DNA from: Massilia putida | GTDB taxonomy: Bacteria > Pseudomonadota > Gammaproteobacteria > Burkholderiales > Burkholderiaceae_D | DNA: 64,000 bases | NCBI RefSeq assembly: GCF_001941825.1 | Contig: NZ_CP019038.1 | Coordinates: 6,696,001-6,760,000 of the forward strand | Direction: 5' to 3' | In this document: positions 8,845 through 16,719 of the stretch, in pieces | Position numbering within the stretch: position 1 is the stretch's first letter | Layout of the letters: every line of letters starts with the position of its first letter | Notes under the pieces: model-generated | The model's database searches: none | The model's input: the letters and a program-made list of their open reading frames with translations, nothing else | What the model was told of the DNA's origin: nothing | Position numbers and translations under genes: made by a program

Positions 8845-9879
8845 TCAGCGGTGCTGCGCCAGTTCCGGCGATGGCGCGACGGCCGGGGCGACCGGCGGCG
8901 GCATGGATGGCTTGACGGCCAGTGCCGCCTGGCGCGCGGCGCTGCCGTCGGCGCAGTAGCGGTTCTTGCCGGCGCGCTTCGCTTCGTACAGCGCGTAGTC
9001 GGCGATGCTGATCAGGTCGACGACGTTCTCGGCGTCATCCGGATACAGGCTGATGCCGATGCTGGTCGACAGTTGCAGCGTCAGGTCGTTAATGAAGAAC
9101 GGTTCCGACAGCGCCTCGACGAGCTTGGCGGCCGGGCCTTGCGCGTCGGCCAGGCTGTGCACGTCGGCCAGCAGGACGATGAATTCATCGCCGCCCAGGC
9201 GCGCCACCGTGTCTTCCTTGCGCGAATTCGACAGCAGCCGCTGCGACACCATCTTCAGGATCTCGTCGCCGTAGGCGTGGCCATATGTGTCGTTGATCGC
9301 CTTGAAGCCGTCCAGGTCGAGGTACATCACCGCGGCCTTGTGGTGGTTGCGGTTGGCATGCTGCAGGGCCGTTTCGATGCGGTCTTCCAGCAGGCGGCGG
9401 TTCGGCAGGCCGGTGAGGGCGTCGTGCAGGGCGAGTTCCTGCTGGGCGCGGCTGTACTGCGCGAGTTCCTTGTACAGCAGGCGCACTTCCAGCATGTTGT
9501 GGATACGCTTGTGCACCTCGAGCAGGTCGAACGGCTTGCTGATGAAATCGCGCGCGCCCGCTTCCAGGGCGGCGATCTTGAAGCTGGGCTGGGCCGTCAG
9601 GGCCAGCACGGGCAGGTAGCCGCCCTGTTCGATTTCCTTGAGGCCTTTCATGACCTGGAAACCGTTCAGCCCCGGCATCTGCAGGTCGAGCAGGATCAGG
9701 TCGTAGTTGTGTTCGCGATGCAGCGGGCATACTTGTTCCGGCAGCATCGTCGAACTGACGTCGGTGTAGCCTTCCTCGCGCAATATCTCTTCCATCAATT
9801 CGATATTGTCGGGGGAATCGTCTACGACCAGGATCTTCGCGTTCAGGATGTCTTGTCGGCTGGGCATGCGTAATCTCAT
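8845..9879 (-). CDS. Response-regulator diguanylate cyclase (REC-GGDEF)
   Basis: This is a protein of about 344 residues. The N-terminal receiver (about 14-130) has VVDDSPDN, the phospho-Asp in LILLDLQMPGLNG and Lys in FISKPFD. The GGDEF domain (about 165-315) has an intact active site RLGGDEF and an RxxD product-inhibition site five residues upstream (RKED). It should make cyclic di-GMP when the receiver is phosphorylated, in the manner of WspR or PleD. The Pro/Ala-rich tail has no domain. The start may be 9879 or the in-frame ATG at 9867 (MPSRQDILNAK); neither has a strong ribosome site. It is divergent from nothing close by: the large hybrid kinase downstream in the window is also on the minus strand, 142 bp upstream in transcription. 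Confidence 0.88.
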   Translation of the reverse strand: MRLRMPSRQDILNAKILVVDDSPDNIELMEEILREEGYTDVSSTMLPEQVCPLHREHNYDLILLDLQMPGLNGFQVMKGLKEIEQGGYLPVLALTAQPSFKIAALEAGARDFISKPFDLLEVHKRIHNMLEVRLLYKELAQYSRAQQELALHDALTGLPNRRLLEDRIETALQHANRNHHKAAVMYLDLDGFKAINDTYGHAYGDEILKMVSQRLLSNSRKEDTVARLGGDEFIVLLADVHSLADAQGPAAKLVEALSEPFFINDLTLQLSTSIGISLYPDDAENVVDLISIADYALYEAKRAGKNRYCADGSAARQAALAVKPSMPPPVAPAVAPSPELAQHR

Positions 9880-10021
9880 TCAATCAAGGCCGGACCCGTT
9901 AATTCCTTAACGAAACCGACTATAGCGCAACATTCCTAAGTCTAGCAAATGGCCGAGAATTTCTTGTAGGACAGCGCCGCGTGCGTGGGTAGGAACATTA
10001 ATCTTCTCTCTAGCCATACCG

Positions 10022-13000
10022 CTAGCGTACGCCATTTCGGCCCGCAGCGGATGCTGCAGCACGATTCACGAGAGGGGAAGAGGGGCCGACGACCGATGCA
10101 ACTGTTGCAATTAGTTCACTCGGCTCGACCGGTTTCGAGATATGTGCCGAAAAACCAGCCTCCAGCGCGCTCAACCGATCTTCCGAGCGGGCGAACGCCG
10201 TCAGCGCGATGGCCGGGACCTGGCTGCCTTGCTCCCGTTCCAGGTGGCGCACCCACTCGAGTAATTCGAAACCGTCCACTTCCGGCATGCCCAGATCGCT
10301 GATCAAGAGATTCGGCGCACTTTCCTTGAAGAGTGCAAACGCGTCGCGGGCGCTGGCGGCGATACGCACGGTGGCGCCGCAATCGCTGAGGATGCGTTTG
10401 ATCAGTTCGCGCGCATCGCGGTCGTCGTCGACGACGAGCACGTTGACGCCGGACAGGTCGAGCACGGTCATTTCCGGCGTCGCCGGCGTCGGCAGGATCA
10501 TGGCGGCACGCGCGTTGCGTGCCGCCGGCGGCTGTTGTTTGGCGAGCGGCAATTCGATGGTGAAGCTGGCGCCCTTGCCCTCGCCGGCGCTCTCGGCGCG
10601 GACCGTGCCGCCGTGCTGCTCGACCAGGTGCTTGACGATCGCGAGGCCAAGGCCGAGGCCGCCGTGGCGCCGCGTCATCGACGCATCGGCCTGGCGGAAG
10701 CGCTCGAACACGTGGGTGATGAATTCCGGGCGGATGCCGACGCCGTTGTCGCGCACCGTGACGGACACGCTGGCCTCGTTGCCCGCCAGTTCGATGGTGA
10801 CGAGGCCGTCGCGGGGCGTGAACTTGATGGCGTTCGACAGCAGGTTCCACACGATCTGCTGCAGCCGGGCCGGGTCGCCCGCGACGAGGCCCGGATCGGC
10901 GGCATAGTGTTTTTCGATGCGGATGTTCTTGGCGTCGGCCGCCGGGCGGACGGTCTCGACGGCGGCGTCGATGAAGCTGGCCGGCGCCACGGCCTGCATG
11001 TCGAGCAACACCTTGCCGGACGTGATGCGGCTCATGTCGAGCAGGTCTTCGATCAGCTGGGCCTGGGCGCGCGCATTGCGCTCGATCGTCTGCAGGCCTT
11101 TCTGCAAATCGTTCTGGTCGCGGCTGCCGCGCCGCAGCACCTGGGCCCAGCCGAGGATCGCCGACAGCGGCGTACGCAGCTCGTGCGACAGGGTGGCCAG
11201 GAATTCGTCCTTCATCTGGCTCGTGCGCTCGGCCTCGGCGCGCGCCTGGCGCTCGCTTTCCAGCAAGACCTTGCGCTCCTCGGCAGCCCGCTGGGCGGCT
11301 TCGTACAGGCGCGCATTGTCGATGGCGACGGCGGCCTGGGCCGCGATGCCGCGCACGATGCGTTCCGTGCGCTCGCTGAACACATCCACTTCCGGGTGCC
11401 CGAAGAACATGGTGCCGAGCAATTCCCCGGAGGGAGCGACGACGGGGACGGCCAGGTAGCTGCGCACGGCCGGGTGGCCGGCGGGCAGGCCGAACGGGGT
11501 CGCCTCGCCGAAGCGGGCGTCGTGCGTAACGTCGCCGGAGCGGATCAGGCCGGTCGGACGGTCCGCGAGGCCCGGGCCGAACAGGCCGTTGGGGCCGGCT
11601 TCGCCGAACGCCTCGAACCCGGCCGGGCTGCCGCCGGAGACGGTGTACAGCGTGAACATATTGCCGCTGTCGCCTTCGTTGCGGGCATGGTAGAGGAAGG
11701 CGCCCTGACGCGCGCCGGCGATGCGGGTGGCGGCGTCGGTCGCGGCCTGCAGCAGCGAGCGCAGGTCGCGCGTGGACGAGAGGGCGGTGCCGGTACTGTT
11801 GAGCAGTTCCAGGACGTGCGATTCGTCGCGCAAGGCCTGTTCGGCGCGCTTGACCTCGTCGACGTCCGTGTTCGTGCCGAACCAGCGCAGCACCTTGCCG
11901 TGGCGGTCGCGCACCGGATTGACGCGCGTCAGGAACCAGCGGTAGGTTTGGTCCGCGCCGCGGATCGGGTATTCCATCTCGAACGGGTCGCCGCTGCGGA
12001 TGCAGGCGTTCCACCGGTCCTGCACGGCCGGGAGCACCGTCGGTTCGACGGTCGTTTGCCAGCCCCAGCCGACGACCTGGTCGGGCGTCGTGCCCGTGTA
12101 TTCGAACCAGCGTTCGTTGAACCAGACGATGGCGCCGTCGGCCTGGGCCATCCAGGCCAGCTGCGGGATCGTGTTGGCCAGCGCGCGCAGCACTTCCTCG
12201 CTTTGGCGCAGCGCGTCGGCGGCGCTGCGCCGGGCCGTGATGTCCTGCACGACGCCCGTCATGCCCAGCACGCCTTCGCGCCGCACCTGGTCGGCGTAGT
12301 CGGCGCGGCCGACGAGCGCGACCCAGCGCGGCTCGCCGTTCGGTCCCGGCAGGCGGCATTCCAGTTCGAGGTCGCTGTGGCCGGCAAAGGCCTGCAGCAC
12401 GGCGCGCCGCACGCTTTCGCGGTCGCCCGGATCGAGGCGGGCGCGCAGCTCGCTCCACGCGAGCGGCTGTTCCGCCGGCAGGCCGAAGATGGCGGCCGCG
12501 CGTTCGCCCAGCATCACGCGGTCGCTGGCGGCATCCCAGCGCCAGTCGCCCAGGCGGCCCGCGGCCAGCGCCACCTGCAGGCGGCTATTGCCCTGCTGCA
12601 GGGCCTGCTGGTCGGCCTTGCGCCGGTTGATGTCCTGGAAGTAGAGCGTGAGGCCGTCCGGCGACGGATGGGCGCGCACTTCGAACCAGCGCTTCAGCGC
12701 GGGCCAGAAGAATTCCTGGATCGCCGTCTCGCGACTGACCATCGCGCGCCGGTACACGGTTTCCAGCAGGCTGCCGCGCAGTTCCGGGAACGAGGCCCAC
12801 AGGTCGTGCCCGACGAGGCTGGGCCGGGTCTTCTGGATGGGCGCGAGCATGTCCAGCGCGCGTCCGTTGATGTACATGATGCGCCAGTGATGGTCGACGG
12901 CGCAGAAGCCGTCGGTCAGGCTCTCGAGCATGTTTTCCATGCGCGCATTGGCCAGGCGCAGGGCTTCGCGCGCTTCCTGCAATTCGCGTGCGGTGGCGGC

Positions 13001-13084
13001 GGGATCGGAGGCGGGGACGACAGCGGACGCGGCAGCAGCGGGCTGCGCGGGAGACTGCCGCAGCTGGTCGCGCTCGTCGTTCAC
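10022..13084 (-). CDS. Multi-PAS/GAF hybrid histidine kinase with C-terminal REC
   Basis: This 1020-residue cytosolic kinase starts at a GTG at 13082-13084, fixed by GGGGAGA seven bases upstream; protein-like sequence begins there (VNDERDQLRQ). Three PAS domains follow, at about 50-160 (TDGFCAVDHHWRIMYIN), 180-290 (GDWRWDAASDRVMLGE) and 300-420 (WFNERWFEYTG). Then come a GAF domain (about 440-590), HisKA with acceptor His near 631 (ATLSHELRTPLSAILG), HATPase (N-box LLSNAIKFTP, G2 GGLGLGLAIVKHLVEQHGG) and a receiver (about 885-1000; LLISDLGMPEVDG; HISKPVE). PAS/GAF stacks of this kind sense redox state, light or small molecules. No cofactor-ligating residues stand out. No cognate regulator is adjacent. 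Confidence 0.88.
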   Translation of the reverse strand: MNDERDQLRQSPAQPAAAASAVVPASDPAATARELQEAREALRLANARMENMLESLTDGFCAVDHHWRIMYINGRALDMLAPIQKTRPSLVGHDLWASFPELRGSLLETVYRRAMVSRETAIQEFFWPALKRWFEVRAHPSPDGLTLYFQDINRRKADQQALQQGNSRLQVALAAGRLGDWRWDAASDRVMLGERAAAIFGLPAEQPLAWSELRARLDPGDRESVRRAVLQAFAGHSDLELECRLPGPNGEPRWVALVGRADYADQVRREGVLGMTGVVQDITARRSAADALRQSEEVLRALANTIPQLAWMAQADGAIVWFNERWFEYTGTTPDQVVGWGWQTTVEPTVLPAVQDRWNACIRSGDPFEMEYPIRGADQTYRWFLTRVNPVRDRHGKVLRWFGTNTDVDEVKRAEQALRDESHVLELLNSTGTALSSTRDLRSLLQAATDAATRIAGARQGAFLYHARNEGDSGNMFTLYTVSGGSPAGFEAFGEAGPNGLFGPGLADRPTGLIRSGDVTHDARFGEATPFGLPAGHPAVRSYLAVPVVAPSGELLGTMFFGHPEVDVFSERTERIVRGIAAQAAVAIDNARLYEAAQRAAEERKVLLESERQARAEAERTSQMKDEFLATLSHELRTPLSAILGWAQVLRRGSRDQNDLQKGLQTIERNARAQAQLIEDLLDMSRITSGKVLLDMQAVAPASFIDAAVETVRPAADAKNIRIEKHYAADPGLVAGDPARLQQIVWNLLSNAIKFTPRDGLVTIELAGNEASVSVTVRDNGVGIRPEFITHVFERFRQADASMTRRHGGLGLGLAIVKHLVEQHGGTVRAESAGEGKGASFTIELPLAKQQPPAARNARAAMILPTPATPEMTVLDLSGVNVLVVDDDRDARELIKRILSDCGATVRIAASARDAFALFKESAPNLLISDLGMPEVDGFELLEWVRHLEREQGSQVPAIALTAFARSEDRLSALEAGFSAHISKPVEPSELIATVASVVGPSSPLVNRAAASAAGRNGVR

Positions 13085-13317
13085 CGGAGGTCTCCCCACG
13101 AGATCACCGTGGACGGCGCCGGGCCGAGCGAGGGAAGCGGCTCGGTGGGGCGGGGTGCTTTGCCGGTGGGCTCGAAATCGATCATCGTTCTGGGCTCTGC
13201 GCGCGGGGCTGCTGTGCCGTGCGGAATGCGCGGGCACGTCCGTCCACGGCGCGTAACGAGCCGTACACCAATTCTAGCCCAGGCCGGGCCCTTTGTTGCA
13301 CACCTTTGACCCATCGT

Positions 13318-14151
13318 TCAGGTGCGCACCGGCAGCGGGTGCGCCACCTTGTCGAGGGCCTGCTGGAGCTGATCGAGCTCGTAAGGCTTCTGCAACGACA
13401 GATAGGGAAATTCCACATGACGCAACAAGGTGTCGCCGTAGCCCGACGCAAAGATCACCCGCATCGAGGGGGCCTGGGCCACCGCCTGCCGCGCCAGTTC
13501 GACGCCGGACATGCCGGGCAGGCTCACGTCCGTGAACAGCACATCGTAGCGCCCGGCCGCCAGCCGCGCCAGCGCGTCGTCCGGGTGGCCGACGCCGTCC
13601 GCCTCGTGGCCGAAGGCGCGCAGCATCTCGCACACGAGGTATTGGGAATCGACGTTGTCTTCGACGACCAGGATGCGCAGCGGACCGGTCGTGTCGGCGC
13701 CGGCCGCGTCCGGCACGGGCGCGGCGGGCGCCAGCGCGCACAGCACGCCCGCCACGGTGTCGTCGCCGGCACGCACGGGCGTGAAATACAAGTCGTAGTG
13801 CCCGCCGCCGTCGCTGCCCGCGAACACGAGCGTGCGGCCGGGGGCGTACGCCGCCTCGCCATCCCAGGCGCGTTCCAGCTCGGCGCCGCCCGCCGCCAGC
13901 GGCGGCGGCATCACGGGCGGCACGCTGCCGCCCGGCACCCGCCCGTACGCCGGACCGGCCAGCGCGCCATAAGCGTCGTTGAACAGGACCGTCATGTCCC
14001 GCCCCCATACCAGCAGCAGCGGCAGCGGGGTATTGAACATCACATCGGCCGTCAGTCTCAGCGCCTGCGGCCACTGCTGCGGATCGCCGAGCCGGGAAGC
14101 GGACCAGTCGAATGAGCTGGAGGATTGTGCGGACCTGCCGGGGAAGAGCAT
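13318..14151 (-). CDS. PAS-like plus receiver-domain protein without kinase
   Basis: This protein of about 277 residues has a start at 14151 (MLFPGRSAQ). It is chosen because the family has its FDWSASRLGDP block about 12 residues from the N-terminus; the ribosome site is weak. Residues 13-150 match the sensor segment that precedes many HWE/HisKA kinases (SRLGDPQQWPQALRLTADVM, then LLVWGRDMTVLFNDAYGALA), a PAS-type fold. Residues 158-275 are a receiver (ILVVEDNVDS, phospho-Asp in VLFTDVSLPGMSG, Lys in LQKPYE). Kinase domains are absent, so it looks like a hybrid kinase that has lost its middle, or a true signal-gated receiver. It lies 233 bp from the multi-PAS kinase gene, on the same strand and upstream of it, and could be its partner. 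Confidence 0.75.
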   Translation of the reverse strand: MLFPGRSAQSSSSFDWSASRLGDPQQWPQALRLTADVMFNTPLPLLLVWGRDMTVLFNDAYGALAGPAYGRVPGGSVPPVMPPPLAAGGAELERAWDGEAAYAPGRTLVFAGSDGGGHYDLYFTPVRAGDDTVAGVLCALAPAAPVPDAAGADTTGPLRILVVEDNVDSQYLVCEMLRAFGHEADGVGHPDDALARLAAGRYDVLFTDVSLPGMSGVELARQAVAQAPSMRVIFASGYGDTLLRHVEFPYLSLQKPYELDQLQQALDKVAHPLPVRT

Positions 14152-14332
14152 AGCGCGGTAAAGGTTGTTATCTAAACGAAAAGAGGATGCATCGTACACC
14201 AAATCGGAAACAGGGGGCGGCACGACTGGGAACGTTGTCGGATGGGAAAAAGAGTCGACGGTCGCAAAAGAACAACATGAGGAACAGCCGATATTGCGGC
14301 ACAGCATAATGCGCCGCAGGTAACCCTCGGGG

Positions 14333-14362
14333 CAAAAAAAAAGCCCGCTACGGGAGCGGGCT
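14333..14362 (-). terminator. Orphan intrinsic terminator, minus strand
   Basis: An 8-bp stem (AGCCCGCT at 14342-14349 with 14355-14362, loop of five) is followed on the minus strand by nine or more T. It is a strong terminator but has no complete gene upstream. The 100 bp to its right, before the insertion sequence, are AT-rich and carry no open frame I trust. Confidence 0.75.
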
Positions 14363-14469
14363 GAATCTATCCTTGGAGGAGAATAGAGGAGACATGCTCA
14401 TAATGCTGCATCGCAAAAAAGAAATCCAATTTAGTTTTGCAATGTCCGCTATGAGGGTGTAAATAATAT

Positions 14470-14479
14470 TGTGTAAACG
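14470..14479 (+). repeat. Left terminal inverted repeat of the IS
   Basis: TGTGTAAACG is the perfect reverse complement of the bases at 15777-15786. Confidence 0.75.
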
Positions 14480-14516
14480 GTCATTTGGCAGGACACTGCC
14501 GCCATTAGGAGAAACG

Positions 14517-15767
14517 ATGACCGTTGTAAAGCGTAACAAGCGGGCCAAGCCCGATCCGGAACTGCTCAAACTTGCCGACGGCCTGCTGGCAAACTACCAG
14601 AAGCCCGAGGACCTGATCGGCGAAAATGGGCTGCTCAAGCAGCTCACCAAGATGCTGGTCGAGCGCGCGCTGGAAGTCGAGATGACCGACCACCTGGGCC
14701 ACGACAAAAGCGGCGAGGTGACCAACAGCACTGCCAACACCCGCAACGGCCATAGCATCAAGACGCTCAAGGGCGATTTCGGCGCGCTGCCGCTTGACGT
14801 TCCTCGCGACCGCCAGGGCACGTTCGAGCCGCAGATCGTCGTCAAGCATCAGACACGCTGGACCGGCTTCGACGACAAAATCATCTCGCTCTACGCGCGT
14901 GGCCTGAGCGTGCGGGAGATCCAAAGCCATCTGGAAGAGATGTACGGCACCGAGGTGTCACCGACCCTCATTTCCAACGTCACGGACGCTGTCAGCGAGG
15001 ATGTGAAGCTCTGGCAGGCCCGCCCGCTCGACGCCGTGTACCCGATCCTCTATCTCGACTGCATTCACGTCAAGGTGCGCGACAACGGCGCGGTGCGTAC
15101 CAAGGCGGTCTACCTGGCCATCGGCGTCAACATGGATGGCCACAAGGAGGTGCTGGGCCTGTGGATCTCCCAAACTGAAGGCGCGAAGTTCTGGCTGCAG
15201 GTCGTGACCGAGCTAAAAAATCGTGGCGTGCAGGACATATTCATCGCCTGCGTCGACGGCCTGAAAGGCTTCCCGGACGCCATCGAGGCGGTCTACCCGC
15301 AGACCTCGGTTCAGCTGTGCATCGTTCACATGGTGCGCAACAGCCTGAATTTCGTGCCCTGGAAAGCGCAGAAGGAAGTCGCCGCCGATCTGAAGTTGAT
15401 TTACAGTGCAGCCACTACCGACGAGGCTGAACTCAGGCTTGCCGAATTCGAAGATAAATGGGATAAACAGTATAAACCGATAAGTCAGTCCTGGCGCCGT
15501 AACTGGGCGCGCGTCATACCGTTCTTCGACTACCCGCCGGAAATCCGAAAGGTGATATACACCACGAACGCTATTGAATCGATTAACATGAGCCTGCGAA
15601 AAGTGACCAAGGCCCGCAGTTCCTTTCCGACCGATGAAGCTGTCAGCAAGCTGTTTTATCTTGCCCTGAACAACATCAGCAAGAAGTGGACGATGCCGAT
15701 ACGGGACTGGAAAGCTGCGTTAAACCGCTTCGCCATCCAGTTTGAAGACCGGGTGCCGCAGACTTAA
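14517..15767 (+). CDS. IS256-family transposase
   Basis: This 416-residue mutator-type transposase starts at the ATG at 14517 after TAGGAGA. The catalytic DDE triad is visible. The first Asp is in LYLDCIHVKVRD, the second in IACVDGLKGFPDA, and the Glu in TTNAIESINMSLRK, a block diagnostic of IS256. The N-terminal third (LTKMLVERALEVEMTDHLGH) is the DNA-binding part. The frame is intact from end to end, so the enzyme may be active. The element's ends lie 47 bp upstream and 19 bp downstream. Base composition is slightly lower in GC than the neighbours, consistent with transfer. Confidence 0.95.
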   Translation: MTVVKRNKRAKPDPELLKLADGLLANYQKPEDLIGENGLLKQLTKMLVERALEVEMTDHLGHDKSGEVTNSTANTRNGHSIKTLKGDFGALPLDVPRDRQGTFEPQIVVKHQTRWTGFDDKIISLYARGLSVREIQSHLEEMYGTEVSPTLISNVTDAVSEDVKLWQARPLDAVYPILYLDCIHVKVRDNGAVRTKAVYLAIGVNMDGHKEVLGLWISQTEGAKFWLQVVTELKNRGVQDIFIACVDGLKGFPDAIEAVYPQTSVQLCIVHMVRNSLNFVPWKAQKEVAADLKLIYSAATTDEAELRLAEFEDKWDKQYKPISQSWRRNWARVIPFFDYPPEIRKVIYTTNAIESINMSLRKVTKARSSFPTDEAVSKLFYLALNNISKKWTMPIRDWKAALNRFAIQFEDRVPQT

Positions 15768-15776
15768 ACGAAGAAT

Positions 15777-15786
15777 CGTTTACACA
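15777..15786 (+). repeat. Right terminal inverted repeat of the IS
   Basis: CGTTTACACA is the perfect reverse complement of the left end at 14470-14479 and lies 9 bp after the transposase stop codon. Confidence 0.75.
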
Positions 15787-16110
15787 GAATCTGGTACACC
15801 CCCTCCGCTATTGCTTTTATAAATGACTCGGCCGTGCGCACGCTTGGCGTGTTGCTCTTGGTGCACTAAAGAAAATGTTCTACGATAGCAAAATGTTTAA
15901 AGACGCCTTGCTGTCGTTCACGTTCTTTCGAGTTCAACCCTTCACGGAAACGCACCACGCGTTGCCATTGCCGACCTTGCGCGGCTATCATTCCCCATGT
16001 CGGGCACGCGTCGGCTGTGCCCGGCGTGTCTTATCCGGCCGTTTCGTAGGGCGCCCTGGGTCCGGGCGCTCCCTGCCACCGTCTACAGTCCTGGGATTGC
16101 CATCCGGCCG
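15787..16110. other. Intergenic region right of the IS
   Basis: About 324 bp with lower GC near 15800-15960 and no protein-like frame. It should contain the promoter of the YfiR-kinase operon. I could not identify promoter boxes with confidence, and I saw no second half of any gene interrupted by the insertion. Confidence 0.45.
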
Positions 16111-16719
16111 ATGCACCGTCAATTGAACCGATTTACGAACCGCGGCATGCGCCGGTCCATCGCCGGCTGGGCGTTCGCCTCGCTGGCCGTGCTGTGCGCC
16201 GGCGCCGGTCTGGCGCCGCCGGTGCGCGCGCAGGGCACGATGCCGGGCGTGCCGCTGGAGCGACGGGTGAAGGCGGCCTTCCTGTTTAAATTCCTCGGAT
16301 ACACCGACTTTCCCGCCAGCGCCTTTCCCGACGCCGCGGCGCCGCTGACGATCGGCGTGATCGGCGCCGACGACCTGGCCGTCGAACTGGCGCGCGTGGT
16401 GGCGGGACGCACCGTCAACAACCGCGCCATCGAAGTGCGCGAGCTGCGCGAGTCCGACGCCGGCGCCCGCGTGCACCTGTTGTTCATCGGCGGGAGCGAT
16501 CCGCAGCGGGTGGCGCGCATCGTGCGCCAGGCCACCGGCGCGATGCTTGTCGTGACCGAGTGCGAGAACGGCTTGCAGGTCGGTAGTGTGATCAATTTCC
16601 GCGTCGTCGACGAGCGCGTCCGCTTCGACGTCGCCCTCGATGCGGCGGAACGCAATGGCATCAAACTCAGTTCGCGCCTGCTGACGGTGGCGAACCGGGT
16701 GCAGAAAGGAGCGCAGTGA
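16111..16719 (+). CDS. YfiR-family periplasmic protein (DUF4154)
   Basis: This protein of about 202 residues has a signal peptide (MRRSIAGWAFASLAVLCAGA and on to VRAQG). The mature domain shows the YfiR/DUF4154 pattern: a short first helix with VKAAFLFKFLGYTDFP, then TIGVIGADDLAVEL, VHLLFIG, MLVVTEC and INFRVVDERVRFDVAL, with the ending NGIKLSSRLLTVA. In Pseudomonas, YfiR is a periplasmic repressor of the cyclase YfiN, released by redox or envelope stress. Here the gene overlaps a histidine kinase gene (TGATG), so that kinase is the likely target. The start may be the ATG at 16111 or the one at 16147, which begins the signal peptide directly; neither has a good ribosome site. Confidence 0.85.
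   Translation: MHRQLNRFTNRGMRRSIAGWAFASLAVLCAGAGLAPPVRAQGTMPGVPLERRVKAAFLFKFLGYTDFPASAFPDAAAPLTIGVIGADDLAVELARVVAGRTVNNRAIEVRELRESDAGARVHLLFIGGSDPQRVARIVRQATGAMLVVTECENGLQVGSVINFRVVDERVRFDVALDAAERNGIKLSSRLLTVANRVQKGAQ

Larger units (their letters stand above)
14470..15786 (+). mobile_element. IS256-family insertion sequence, apparently complete
   Basis: A 1317-bp element is bounded by a 10-bp inverted repeat: TGTGTAAACG at 14470-14479 and CGTTTACACA at 15777-15786. It carries a single intact transposase gene of IS256 type. Flanking bases (AAATAATAT on the left, GAATCTGGT on the right) show no clear 8-9 bp target duplication. The outer edges may therefore be off by a few bases, or the flanks have rearranged since insertion. 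Confidence 0.85.

Noticed and set aside
14461..15795. Target-site duplication around the IS256 element
   Set aside because: The 8-9 bp on each side (AAATAATAT and GAATCTGGT) do not match, so no duplication is claimed.
15875..16126. An 83-codon frame on the plus strand right of the IS
   Set aside because: No ribosome site, mixed composition, and it overlaps the likely promoter and start of the YfiR-like gene.
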